Source of the DNA: Taeniopygia guttata
Taxonomy: Eukaryota; Chordata; Aves; Passeriformes; Estrildidae
Direction of reading: 5' to 3'
NCBI RefSeq assembly: GCF_048771995.1
Contig: NC_133063.1
Location: forward strand, 73,210,014-73,274,013
DNA length: 64,000 nucleotides
Under the pieces are notes generated by a model that was given only the letters and a program-made list of their open reading frames with translations, was not told the origin of the DNA and made no database searches. Positions 13,566 to 27,639 of this stretch are shown one piece after another. The position numbers and the translations under genes were made by a program. Positions within the stretch are counted from its first letter, which is position 1. Each line of letters begins with the position of its first letter.

Positions 13566-16500
13566 GGCTGTGTAATTTGTGTCATGGGAACAGAGGGAGA
13601 GGAATAGTCAGTGTTTTTCTGAGTAGGGCAGCTCTTGCTTTTCTTCCAGCAGACTTAGAGGGCTAGGACAAAAAAAAGGCAGGGGGGAAGTGGGGGAGGA
13701 GAATCCTTCTTAGTGCCAGTCATGAGGTGATTATGAACAGTTCTGGCTGTGAGTGTGTGCTAAAAATAGAAATAACAAAATAACAACAGATAATACTAAT
13801 AGGACTATTAGGGACTCTGGGTGCACAGAACACCAGAGCACAAGTTTTCACCCAAAAACAAATTAAAACACAAATTAACTTTGTGTTTTCACTCAAAAAC
13901 ACAAAAAAGTTTGCCAGCTTGAAAGTGTCTTGCAGCCCAATCACTTCTCTGGATCAGTGAGTGTGATTGCGTGTGTTCAACTGCCCATCCTCACTCATAA
14001 GTAGTCAAAAGAAGGAGAGCTTCTAATCTTATTCTAAGCACAGATAAGTACATAGTCTTCATTAACAAGTTTTTAAAGCAGGGATAAACTTGGCCATTAT
14101 GATTAGTAACTTTGTGGAAATGGAGAGCAAACTGACTTTGTCTTTGAAATATATGCTGCTACTCGCCTGTTTGTTAGTTTGAGTTTCAGATTAAATAGAG
14201 AACTTCCTGAAGTAGTACTGAAAAACAGTACTACTGTTTTTCCCTACAGGAATTCTTTCAGTCCCTTTTTTGGTGGGGGTTAACTGGCTAGTAGGCAGTT
14301 CAAAATCTTGTATTACATGCAGGTCTCAAGTTCCACACAAAAACTGAATTCCTGAAGTCTGTTGTGCAATGCACTAACAGTTTCAAAATACTCTTTCTCA
14401 CATATACCTCAACTCAATGTGGTACCATGTATAACCATATGTTAGGCAGTGAAACAGCTGCAGTCAAACACAGGACATGACTAAGGAATATCATCCAGGT
14501 TCAAAGATATGTAGAAATATATGTAGATATATAGAAATATATGTGGAATATTCATGAACCTTTATTAGAAGAAATGCAGACAAAAATTCCCTTGTTCCCT
14601 TACCAAAGCATTCCTGAAGGCAAAATCACTTCATTCCTATAGAAGTGTCCCTCAGTGCAGTGCCTGTATAAATTACAGCAGACAGATCAGTAAGTCACTT
14701 GCTTAAGGATGTATTAATAGTCAGAGAAAAGTGACATTAGTATTAAGAGACTCAGAGATTTCTGAAGTAATTTCACTGAAGTTACCATGCAATTTCTTTA
14801 TAGATAGCAAGAAAAATGACTTTAATTGACACCTAAAATGATGGCCACTCAACAGAACAAAAGAACAAACCTTTAACCAGTTAACCTACATAAGAGAAAA
14901 CATAGCTATTTAGCTATCCTGCTTCAGATGTCTGCTAAAATCAGAAATCCCTCCTTAAAGTCCACTGTGTGAGTAGCTTTTAACTATAGAGGGAGGCTAT
15001 GGCCACTTGCTCAGATGTAGATGTGTACACTACAGCAAATTCTCTCCACCAGATAAATCCCTCCCTGTGCACTGCTGTGAACAAGCAAGAGCAATATTTT
15101 TGTGCATCTTTGCGTCTGGTCTGCCTCCAAGAAAAATCATCAGGTGAAGTTGTAGGAGCTGTGGTGACTGCTATTATTAGACTATCACCATGGGATTTAC
15201 TATTGCGTGTTAATTTATGGACATGGATTATTTTCAATTCTATCTGAAGAATAAAATAAGGAAACCTGAGATCTTCTGGAAAGTAAAGTCATAAATATTA
15301 TGCCTTTGTCAAAACATTTCTTAAACCTCAGTTGTTTCAAACAAGATTTAGTATCTCTGTTTCAAGCAGTGGTTGTATTGAACTTACACTTTCAGGCAGT
15401 CAAGCCCATTACCATTACAAAGAGGATGGAATATATCAGCATGTTAAGTGCAGTGAGCCAAGTCCCAGTTCAAAATGCTAAGTATTATTGTTTAATTTCA
15501 AGAGTGGCTAGGAGTAAAGCAACAAAATGTACTGTACTGCCAAAAAGCACATATATTGAAACCAGTACTGCCCCAAAACTGAGGATTCAGTTTCCACATG
15601 AGGAAACATAATTGCCTAAAATGCTTTTTAAAAAGTTGCTTGTCATTGTCTGATCTCATCTCTTACTCTTAGGTACCCACTAGTCTTTGACACTAGGATA
15701 GAAAATATTCAACTTCTTAAAGTATGTGCTATGACTTTTCAAATATGTTTTTAGATCTGATTGTGGTTGGCGGAGACACTTCTAGAGATAAGAATGTTTT
15801 GCTACCTAATACCGTAAATACTTCTCATTTAAATGTTAAATTGGTGCTAAACAATCTCACACACTTCTCATTCAAGCATGGATTTGAGATATCTGGGAAT
15901 TCTTATTGAAACAGCATTTTCCTCAAAAGGCCAAATAAACCAAATCAAAACTTTCAACAGAAAATTAACAGTTTAAATAAAACCTTAATCCAAAATAGAG
16001 CCCAAATATATTTTTTAATGAAATATGAAAAATGGGGAAAGGGTGGGCAAGAAAAGAAGCAGCTCAGTCTAGAGTTTATCATCAGTGTGGGAAATCAAAT
16101 TCACCACCTTCATTCTCCTTCAGATAAAAGGTATATACTCTAAATTTCACTTTTTGTTCTAGTTGTTCAATTTCTTGGAGTGAGTCTCTGATGCCACTTT
16201 GTACATTTGAATAAAAGAATAATACTGCATCTACTGACTATATATCTGTTTATTTCAGGTATGGCAGAGCAGGGAATTTAATCTTGTCTTATATTTTCCT
16301 GGCTATGAGTGCAAAATGATGCTACATAACATAAGTTACTGTCTGTGTATCTCTGAGCCATGTTCTCAGTCCCTCTGCCTCCCACCTTCCCAGTGTCCTC
16401 CTTTTCAGTCCTAACAAGTAAATAAACAAAAACAGAAACATTTTTCACTGATCTGAAGTAGAATGTACTTGAAACTTGGGTAATTGAGAGTGGAAAACGA

Positions 16501-17512
16501 AATTAAAATCCACAACATATGTAAAAATACTTGCAAAATATGTATACTACTCCTTTTTCTAAAGTAAGCATTTCATAATTTTTAGTCACAATATTATCCT
16601 ATGTGTCCTACATATTTAGCTGAGACAAAACCAAAGATAGGTGTATCAATATGATAAGATCACCATCTCAGAAGGCTTTTGGAGCTTTCCCTTTTTCAGA
16701 ACAAATTACCTTTCTGTTCAGTATCAGACTTGTCATAAGGAGTCTGGCAGTTCTTACTTGCAGATTCACCCACATAACATTGACATTAAATTCTACTTAA
16801 ATCAAAATTCCCATTTTGTACTTTTTGGGATACTTCAGGAACACATAGTTCCTATGCTCCTTCTTCCTTAGCTGCTTTAAATATCTATACATACTTATAT
16901 ATGTATATATAGTTACTTTTCATTATGGAGGGAAGCTTTCATATTTGCTGTTCTGTGTGCATTTACTAACAGTTAAGGAAAGATGTTTTATGACACTTTC
17001 CCTACCTGGCAGGACAATTCAGCACAAAGCAGAAGTGCTAACAAATTTAGATCCAGCAACAGTGCCCAGATTTCTGGGGGCATGCTCTTGTACTTCAGCC
17101 ATGGACTGCATGTGTACCACACACTGCAGCACTGGGCAGAGGAATATGCTCCACATAAGTTAGCTTGAGAAATACTAGTATGAGAGACAGAGGTCATCAC
17201 ACTGCTTTTGGGAAATATTTATGTCTTAAATTTCAGCAGACATAATCTAATTTCTCTAGTTTGGTAGATCAGCTCACAAAAGAAGATAAATTTAAAGTTA
17301 AATGCTAGCAACATCAATATAGGCTTTGTGTGAAAATGAAATAAAAATGCATCCAGCTACTAATTGTCTGCATCACTTATAAACACATCTACAACTGATT
17401 AAGTAGGCTGGTGTGGAACTCCTCATAAGGCATTGCTTGGAAGGCAAAATTAACCTACAGCAGTGCATGCTATTTAAGCTTGAGAAGCAGCAGCCTTGAC
17501 AAAACAAAGCTG

Positions 17513-17577
17513 TTTTCAGAATGGAGCCTGAACAAGTTTCATATTGATGAGAAACTGTTCAGGCTACATTCTGAAAA
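17513..17577. repeat. Imperfect inverted repeat forming a miRNA-precursor-like hairpin
   Basis: The left arm 17513-17540 and the right arm 17551-17577 pair over 26 base pairs. There is one G/A mismatch (17524 with 17566), a single-base bulge at 17535 and a loop of about 10 bases. The first 11 pairs and the next 10 pairs are uninterrupted. Total length is about 65 bases, and the two arms could each supply a 22-base strand (17513-17534 and 17556-17577). I do not recognise the sequence as a named microRNA. It lies in the NFIB intron and would fold equally on the minus strand, where it would be transcribed with NFIB. Confidence 0.85.
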
Positions 17578-17965
17578 TATTTTTAGAAGTCTGCCAGAGG
17601 GAAAACTGACTTAAATTTTGGATTAGGTTTCCAACCAAATAGATGTCATAATTATAGGTCCTGTAAGAACGGGTAATGTATGTGAGGTAGAGGAATATGC
17701 TCCACAAAACACTGCCCCAGTGCAATACCCCTACACTCATTCAAATACACACTGTAATATCTATTGTACTTTAATTTCAGTGACTAACTAGGCATTACTT
17801 AGAAATTACACAGCCTAACCAATAGCTCTGTGGTGCTACTGAAGAAATTGTACATGATAGGGAATACTACAGTACTGTGTTGCAGCAACAAATAATATTA
17901 CAATAATAATAATAAACATACAGGGAATTCCTGAAAAAAAATTGTAAGCAAAGGCATACCTTGCA

Positions 17966-18012
17966 ATAGTTTTCATAATCTGGTATTTAAAATACCAGAT
18001 TATGAAAACTAT
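17966..18012. repeat. Near-perfect palindrome, 23-bp arms, 1-bp spacer
   Basis: ATAGTTTTCATAATCTGGTA plus TTT (17966-17988) is exactly complementary to 17990-18012, with one A between. A 47-base cruciform-capable sequence in the NFIB intron, about 390 bp from the hairpin at 17513-17577. Such a short loop argues against a microRNA precursor. Confidence 0.95.
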
Positions 18013-18447
18013 ATAATATCTCCTCACAAAGGATTGAGTGACCATTCTGATATAGGAAGAGAAGTGTTGCGTATCTGGATCCCAGCCTTAAAACAAAAAG
18101 CATCTTAAAATATATTTTTAACATATTCTAAAGTATAGACAGTCAACCTTTTTTTCTTTATTAAAAGAAAGCACTCATATAACCTAGGCATACTTTAATT
18201 ATTAAGAAAACAGCTATACCAAATGCTAAACTACTGAGGATCAATTACTTTTAACTCACAGCATATGCCTTCAAATGCTGTTTTTTTCCTTACCTAACTA
18301 GTTTATGTTTAGTAATAGTATGGATGTAATCATACACCATCTAGTTATTTTTTTGCTTGAAATGAACCTAATTTCAAAAAAAAATCCTTGAAGTGTTTCT
18401 ACTGTGTAGTGTATAAGTCACCCTATCTTTTACAGATTAAGCTCTTT

Positions 18448-18735
18448 GGCATTATAGGAGAAATCATCTGCTGCATACTCGCATCAACAAGCAAAAGCAG
18501 ATTCATAAACTCTGCCCTTAATCTCTCTTTCAGTTTTCTTCCAATTAGAAACAATCTTTCGCTGATACTCTAATTAATACTTACACATTAAAATATTAGG
18601 CATTATAGCAGAAATCATCTGTTATATTCTTGCATAAAACAAAACTAGGTTTGTAAGCCCTTGCCCTTAATCTTTCTTTCAATTTTCTTCCATTTAAAAA
18701 ACATCTTTCCCCAATACTCTAATTAATGCAAATGA
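18448..18735 (+). repeat. Diverged 151-bp tandem duplication
   Basis: Unit 1 starts GGCATTATAGGAGAAATCAT at 18448, and unit 2 starts GGCATTATAGCAGAAATCAT at 18599. The two then run in parallel: CTGCTGCATACTCGCAT versus CTGTTATATTCTTGCAT, CTTAATCTCTCTTTCAG versus CTTAATCTTTCTTTCAA, TTTTCTTCCAATTAGAAA versus TTTTCTTCCATTTAAAAA, and AATACTCTAATTAAT near both ends. The period is 151 bp and the copies differ by many substitutions and a few small indels, so the duplication is old. It lies in the NFIB intron. Confidence 0.92.
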
Positions 18736-21700
18736 TATTCATGATTAGTTAGTATTATGCTAATCTGAGCCCCAAATTTCCCTAAATCTACATGGTGTTG
18801 TCTGAGTACCAGATTGCTTTGGGTTCCTAAGTAAAATTACATTAGCCTGCCAGCTGTACAAAACACCATGATAGAGTAGAAATCCAAGCAAATCATCAAG
18901 ATTACATTAGTTTTGTTTCTTAATGAACAACTGTTTGCATTAGGGATTACAGACAAATTATGATTTTCCTCTCTGTACCCAGGCAGCCAGGCATCTGTTG
19001 GGAAGTTTCTTTTTTTTCCTGACTAAATAGATTGAGGAGAGCTAAGACAGAGAGACAAGTCTAATATTTCATGTAATTGAATTTTTTCCATTACAAAGCA
19101 ATCAGCACTCTGTGGCTGACTGCTAACCTTGAATTCTCTCTTCAACTCCAGCTTGGAATGCAGGAGAAACCTGACCAGATTTTTTTTTCAGAAAGCCATC
19201 AGTCACCCAGCTTCTCCTCTCTTCCTGCAGAAGCAGATTATGTACTTTATAGTCATACCTGCTAGCTGTTACACTTCAAGCCTGTTTCCCAAACCATGAT
19301 GCCGCAATTCCTGCTGCTCTGATATATAAACAACGTGCCACCAAAAAGCATCAGGGGCTCACGCCTGTCTGAGTTAACAGTGCACAGAGGGAAATTAAGC
19401 CAGGAAAGTTGGGTAATAGCTAACGTGGTACTACCAAGACTGCCAATCTTTAAAGTGTAACAACAATGTGCAGCCCTGTATATGTACACAATTTAGCAGC
19501 CTGTTTGTCTGTCCCTGTTTCGTGTCAAATTCCTGTAGCATGCTTGTTGTCATGATCTGCTTGACTCAGTTATGCTCCTAGAATACAGGTTTACTCATTC
19601 TTTCATGCACTAATCTCATCTCCAAAACTCACACTGTGGCACCTCATTATTGTTGACAAAAATGTAGTACACTCATAGGAAAAATAAGGCTCTGATACAT
19701 TCATCATCATGTATCAAGACCTCCTGATTATAAGATACAAGTAGTAAGTTAATTGTGATCAATCTGTAGAATGTTGGGCACTAAAGGGTGGGTAAATCAC
19801 CATCCATATCTCGGATGACAACACAAAGCAACAGCAAAATAATTCTGCACAATTTCTTTCCTCATATTAAAACCTATTTAAATATTGCAGCTCACTCTTG
19901 GCCTGTACAGAACATCGATGTATAAAAATGTCTACTGAAGGGCACTGTCAGTGTTGTGGAATTTACTAAGAAACCTTACCTAAATATACTCCAGAACAGA
20001 ACCTTCTTTTCATGTCATTCAAGTAGCCAATTTAGTCAGTCTCAATTAAGTTTAGCAACAACATGTAAAGTAAAAAAGTAAATTAAACTGACAATTATCT
20101 TTTCTATTTATAGTCAAAATGCACATTTCAGATTTTCTTCTGTACTTTTTCAAGTTTCTTATTGAAAACTATTGCAGAAAAATAACACTCTAGATCTGTT
20201 GTTTTATGCTGTAATAAAGGAAACAAAACTAAAAATATCTGCATATAAACAGTACAACAAATGTTATTAGGACTATTGTGCTATAAAACTTTGAAAGCTT
20301 ATGGAAAAATCTAAGTGACTTCCAAAATGCTTTAGAAAAAATATTTATTAGACCACCTAGTCTGAGACAGATAAGCTGCAATTCTGTCTTCGCTGGGTCT
20401 TATTAGATGCAGTAGTTTAAATTGGTGCAAGATTAAATCAGGGCTGTATTTTTGAGTTGCCCAAGAGCCAATTCAAGTGTTTTCCCTTCCATGTTTGTCA
20501 CATATTGTACTTCTGCATGGATATTATTTTGCTGTTGACAATGCATACAGAAAATTAAAATAGTCACTAAAATCAGTCAAGAGGAGACAACCTTCATATC
20601 AGATACCAGGAAGCTTTAAATTACGCATCAGTGTCAGCTGGGATGTAGAGATTGACAAACATAGAATGTAAATAAAATCATTCATGCCAAGAAGTAAAAA
20701 CACCTTTCAGAGTTAAAGCCCTCTGCAATTTCTGCTGTGGTAAAAGGCATTGATAAGGCATTTAAGTGGACCTGAATAATCTATATGCTATTAAGTGTAG
20801 ACATTCCTTCAGTTAATGACACATCTGTTTGCTTATTGATTTGTGAAAGAACACTAAAAATGTATTATATTCTTCCCTATTACTTTCCAGTGAGATGTAT
20901 TTTCACTATAGAAACTATTTTCATTCTGGATCAAGTGGGCTGAAGATCACTGTATGATACTGACTTTGGGTAAGACTTTTTACTAATTCAGAACTTATCT
21001 TTCATTGCTATTAACACATTCACATAGCATGCATTAAAGATTTTGCACCAATTATTTGGGCAGCAGCATTAACCACAGTGTAATTTTACCTGAGAAAGAA
21101 CAAACTAACTTCTCCCTTCTCTCAATCACAATTGCTCTTCATCTAAGGTAGGTCTCAGGCTTAAAAGAAACTCACAGCATTTTTCCCTCTGGAATAATTT
21201 TCAGGTTTGTATCTAATTTCAATGAAAAGAATAGATTTTTATGACAATTCACAGCATGAAGTTGGAGCAAGACACATCATTGACAGGATTAAAGTGAAAA
21301 GCTTGTTGGTCGGAATGAACTGAAATCGCTACTGAAGACTTCAGTACTAACTTGAATAAAGCAAAAGGTGCAAGTTCAAACTCTGCACCAAGAGTCTTAA
21401 ACTGTCTCTCAAACTTGCTAATTATCAGTATCAAGTATGGGAAACTCTTGGGCTTTAGGACTGTGTTATACCCTTGCAGAGCCGAGATTCAAGCCCAGGT
21501 GTAAAGTGAAAGCCAGCACTTCTGCTGCTGCCTCTGCCGTGGTTGTTGGGTGGGTAAATGGCAGCCTTTGGGCTAGATCCATTTAATGCCTTCTCCTAAT
21601 GCTGGGCCTCCGAAAGTGCACTCAAAACCAAATTTGACTGGCAGGCTAAGAAACCTGACAATAAGTTTATACAGACTTATATGGGCCATACTCTCCTTTC

Positions 21701-22892
21701 TTAGCATGACAGAGTCCTACATTGCTGCCCTAGCCAGCAAGATGCCAGTTCTGGGAAAGCAATGGCAGACGTAATAACGGGCCACAACAATACATGGCCA
21801 GCAGAAAACAAACCACCATTTCCCCCTAGTATCTTCAAGGATTCCACTGAAAAAGCCTTGATTTACAAATACTCATGCAGGAATAGTGCTGTGGCTGGGA
21901 TCTGAGGTGGTAAACTCTGCTTAAGAAACATCAGTGTGTCTGCAGATGTGCTCTGAGAGATTAAAAACCTCATCAGACTTTCAGAATAGTGCAACAAATC
22001 TCGGTGGTTTCTGAAACTATATGAACTTTTATTGTCAGGTAGCACAATGTTGCTTTCATGCATGGAACAAGCCCAGTCTGATTTATTTGGTGAAAGAATC
22101 TTGTTTAATATCCTTTAACAGGTGATTTTTAAAGGTGTTATAAAAGCAGAGTTTTTCAAAACATGTATAAGGTAGTTAGAGCAAACAAACACAAGTCAGC
22201 CAGAGCAAATGGAATATGACTGGTTAAACGGGACAACTTGGGGTGCCATAACAAGAAGATGAAGCATTTCAAGTAGTTAACTTGTTTAGTTTAAAGACAT
22301 AGTAGTAAAGAATTTATTTTGATTCTCTATCTGTTTTTAAGGGGAACTTAGCTCCTATATTTTATCCATGATTCTCAAGATAATAGGTTTTGGTAACAGC
22401 TTTATTTTATAGATGTCTTGCCCTAAACAAAAGATCATATAACTTCATTGGTTCAAATTTATTACATGGAATAAATCAGAAGTATTTATTATATGGTAGA
22501 AATTAACACTCCTCTTCTCATTTTCTTGAGCACTGGAAAAATTTACATCTAGTCCAACCAATCTAAGCACATTATTTCCTTGACTTGCAAAGAATTAAGT
22601 TCACTTCCACTGGAAGGTAATATTCTTCCATATTCCCTAAGAAGCGTGTCATCATTTAAAATGGTGCTACATAGAAAATCTCTCCATTAGTGCTGAATGT
22701 CTTTGAGAAACTGACATTCCACAATGACAATCTGAGATGTGACATTCGACGCTGAACCTATGTTTAACAACATAGATATATCACTGCATTCTACTGCAAG
22801 GACAAAAAAACTTTTGGATTACATTCAACATTCAGGGGAACATTTTGATGACATTGCAAAGTACAGGATCTGTTAAAATATTGATGGTGTAG

Positions 22893-22912
22893 CTTTGTTT
22901 TGTTTTGTTTTG
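22893..22912 (+). repeat. Short (TTTTG)n repeat
   Basis: About four TTTTG units within the NFIB intron. Minor low-complexity sequence. Confidence 0.8.
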
Positions 22913-25900
22913 AATTCTGAAAAGCAGTAGTAAAATTTTAAGACAGTTAATTGCATCACTACATCACAGCTAAAGTGTTAAAGTTGCTATTAGCAGTTAA
23001 AAAAGAAAATCAAAGCTAGTTTCTAACCCTATTGGGCTTCAAGGTTTGAAAGAACTGATTTTATTTGTTCTCAGTGAAGCTCTTTCTTCTTCAACTATCT
23101 TTGCCTTTGCCTTCTCAATGCCAGTTGTAGCTAACACCTAGCCATATCCTATTTCCAACTACTAAAGGAATGACCTATTTGGTTTTTTCCTATAAGTAAC
23201 TTCTGTTTCTAAATTAAATTGCAAAAAGGAATTGCAGAAAGCTTCACCTGTCTTTAATTTAATTTTTCCATTTCTCTTCTGATTATTGCTTCATTCAAGA
23301 TTAAAATTCTATTGTCTTACACTAGGATCCTGAAAATACATCTTAAAGAGTAAGATACTCTGTTTTGACAGAATTTTCAGTCTACTAGTATTAAAGCATA
23401 GAAAAATCAGTTTTATTTCTTCATTATTTGGATTCAATCATAATCAAGTAACATTGGAGACCATAAATTCCAGCTAGAAAACAATTTTTTTTTTCACATA
23501 ATATTTTTTTAAATGGAGCAAAGAAATCAAATATCTGGGGGAAAAAATAAAGTGAAAGAATCAAGTGATAACTTCAGAACAGAAAAAGCAACTTTATTAT
23601 GAGTTGCACAGAATTTCTGCAGGTCCTACAGAAGATTCAGGTACAGCAAGGTGCCATCGTCTAGTTGGAACACACATTTCCTCAGTCATAATACATTTTC
23701 AGAGATGTTACAAAGGAAAATTATAATTGAATAGCTACATAAAACACCAATATTAATTACATTTTGAATACTACAGTTGTGTAATAATGTAAAATTATTG
23801 AAAGTACAATTGCATTTTACATGCTGTAGAGAGATACTTTAGAATTACACAGTTGCTTTTTTTTCTGATATTAGTGGACATTGGATCCTTTAGCCAACGC
23901 AGTGCACACACGTTTAGATACACAGTCATAAGCACACCTTTACACAAACTAATGCTCATATTGGTAACATTCAGTTTTCACTATAAGGAATCTATTAACA
24001 TTGCCAGAGTGAACAGACAAAGGCACGATCAGACTCCCAGAGTAGAGTCCTGGAAAAAAGTATGAAGCACAAGCAGAAAAAGTAACTTTGCCGAGAAGGT
24101 GCTGCAACTGTTAACACCCCACAGTAGCAAATCTAACTGGAAACACCATCATAACGTGTCTAAAAGCAGAGAGGAGTTAGAGAGGTATGTGCTTGTCAGT
24201 AAGCACAAATATATTTTTCTTGGGACACATTTTAAAGGGACATATTTTTTTAAATTAGCAATGAAGAAGCATTGAAAATGATCAAAAACACCTTAATTCT
24301 ACATTAGCGCATCCTATTAGTATGTGTGTAATGTATGTGCACTGCTACTGTGGTTTTGGGTTTTTTTTATGGAGGAAGATTATTCCCCACTTCCATAATA
24401 AAAAACATTTAACAATAGAGATAAACATACATTCAGTGTTTACAGTTCTCCATAAAGACCTTTCTGATTTTAAACAAATTTATTCTGAGTTGTCCAACTG
24501 TACAGCGTACATGCGACAAATATTTTTTATAGACAGAAATGCAATTGTTCTGAACAAGAACTTAAAAATGTATATTTATAGCACCTCATAAGCCTAACAA
24601 ACATATCTTCAAAAAGATACCTTGTGGCTCATCATTCAGAATAACCATTAGATAGTCAGTAAATGTCTTGCAGTATGTTAGATATACTGTTGGCACTTTC
24701 ATGTGAAGAAAACAGAACAACTGCTTATGGATATAACCTTATATCCTCCTACCCACTCCTCCCCCTGAAACTTATAGAATTAAGATCTGGTGTTCTAGGC
24801 TCACAAATAAGAACAGCATATTCAATATGTCCACAGTTATGCTGACATTTGTTTCTAAATCATTTAATTAAAAGTCATTATTGAGAACAAAGGATTTATT
24901 AGCAAGCTGTACATCTGAACAACTGATGGAGTTGTTGTGTTATGAATACCATTTTAATCCAAATTAGAAAACTGCACAGATGTGCTGCTGGAAAATATTG
25001 ACATACTGCAACTCCCCTGGAATGTGATTAACATTTGTGTTAAACCAAAAAGTACATTAAAACCTGGAGTTACTAATAAATTTAGGATTGGAATATTTAT
25101 TTTTAATGCTGAAATATAGCATCTAAATTGTTATTATTTTACCCTCCACTTGGGATTATTTGTGCTATTCATATTCCTTAATACAATGTGATAAAATTTG
25201 TATTGACATATCTTTTTATTCGAAAATTTTGTTATGATGTTTTTGATCATTAGATCAAGCCATTAAGCATAACAGAATGTGCAGTATTTGCAATAGATGA
25301 GAAGTTCTTCATTGTCTCTGGTTTGTTCTTTTTAAAATCTGTGATTTCAATACTTCTCTTCCCAAGAATTTGAAAATACAGTTTTTAATTATCTCTACTG
25401 CAGATGCATGTAAATTTGTGCACAAAAATAGGATTTTGATATTGGGAAGAAAAGATTTTTCTTTAGAATATGTATTTCCCTCTATAAAATTGCATGAAAA
25501 TGATCTGCAAACCAGAGACATCAATTCGGATTTAGGCACAGATTTAACAAAATAGATTTCAAGATATGTCTTGGATGTAAATATTTTGAATCTTTTCCCA
25601 CAAGAAAAACTGAACAGCCTATTAGTAATGCCATAAAATTTTGTAAATAGCTACTTAGATTTTAATTTTGAGACCTGTAAAGCAATGAACTATTAAATTT
25701 GTGAATTCAATCTCAAAACCTGATTATGACTATAATCCCAAACTAGCCATTTGTCATTAATGAAGGGATAATGAAAAAATATCTAGTTTTTCTATGGGCA
25801 TCATTCTCTCAATCACCCTCATTAGCATTCCTCCTCACTTTTTAAGTGGAGATTTTACAGCAAAAAAAGTTTCTAGATTATTTCCCAACTGTACTGAACA

Positions 25901-27639
25901 ACACTTGACAGAGACAGGTTCTGTCTCTTCACTTTATGTTCTTTCCCTCATCACAAAGTTTAATGCAAAAATATGCACAACTAAGATGGTCATGCTTAGA
26001 CAATTAGAAAATAAAGAGATAATCAGTTAACAGATTTACATATATTGAGTTATTTTGTATATTAAAAGTTTGCTTTTGTTTGCATGTGGTTGTTTATCGT
26101 ATTCTCAGTAAAACTTTTGTGTTTTAGTAAATATCTCTGTATTCAGGAGAACACAGATGGACAGTGCATAATTTATGTTTGTTTGGTTGTTCCCTGACAA
26201 ACCACATGTTTTCATTGTAGCCAAATAAAATAATATGAAGGAAATAAACAGCAAGATAGGAAACAAAAAGCACCCTAAAAACTCAACAGTCATTCCACTT
26301 AATTTAAAGAGAACGACAGAATGTTGTCTTTCTTGATGAGACTACTTCAAAGTAATTAAAGTTATCAAAAGCCAATATTCTAGGTTTATTCAAATGGAAT
26401 TTGATACTAATATTTACATGTCTATATTTACACATAGAAAACTTATATATAATAAAATCCCACTAAGTTTATAATGATACCTGTCACAATAACATTTGTT
26501 AATAAACTTTTTAATAACAATGAGTAACCATCTTAATACAATATTTCCTGTTCCCAATAAGACATTTAGAATTATGTGTTTACAATCATTCAGGAAAAGC
26601 AGAAGCAGAAAGATGAAGTCTGTCTTCCTTATTTTTTCACTCAGAAGTATAAATGTTTTACTTACAGTACATTACACAATATACTCTGTGATAATATTTT
26701 GCACACTAAGGTATTGCAGCGTAAGGTTTTTCTTTTCTGAGAGAAAACAATTAGTATTAGTAGTATAAAGCCATGCACACATGGGTTTACCTCAGATTTT
26801 ACAGCTGTGAATTTGTAAGTTAGAAATATGATGAATTAGAAATAGAACGCAGATCTAAAATATCTTTGGATTTTTACCCATGCAGAACAGTCAAGCTTTC
26901 TTAAACTCCCTTTCCAAAGTGCGCATGAAATACACACTCAAGAAAATGAACATTTATATTACATCTGCTTTTCATATTCCCATTCAGGATAAAATACTGC
27001 AGTGAAAGTATTGATTTTCTTCTCCCTTTGGAAGCAATGCCATCTCACTGAAAGCTATACTTAGTGAACACTATATTAAACTTAAGATGTGCTCCTTAAT
27101 AAAATACAAGCCTTTGTACAAGCAATATTAAGGAGATACACTGTTTTATATCTAAACATCTGTCAGTCACTTTAACAGCTCTACTCAATAATGTACAAAA
27201 TTACAAGAAGAAAATCTGATTAAAGATCTAAACATGAATCGAAAGCTGATACTAAACAGTGTAACCCCCAGCAAAAGAGCAGATTAACAAAACAGCTTTT
27301 TATAATCTACATTCTACTGTTCTTTTTAAAGTTACCCCAGCAGTTCAACAAGTAGCAAAGACAGAATAATTCTCCTTCCCAGTATTCAGAAACTACAGAA
27401 ACAATCACAAGTAATAAGCATAATTTAAATTAAATACTCCCTTCAGGTTTGATACCCTCACTGAAGGCACGTATCAACATCCACCTTTGGAAAGATAACG
27501 AAGTCCTTGCAAAGCAGTGTAGGAAGGCACTTATAATCAGAAACTTGCCTTCTGTCCAGGCACTGGGATGTGCTCTCCACTGGTGCTCCCCAGACCCACT
27601 GCCCAAGAATAAAGTGCCTATTGTCCCAGCACTGTATTA

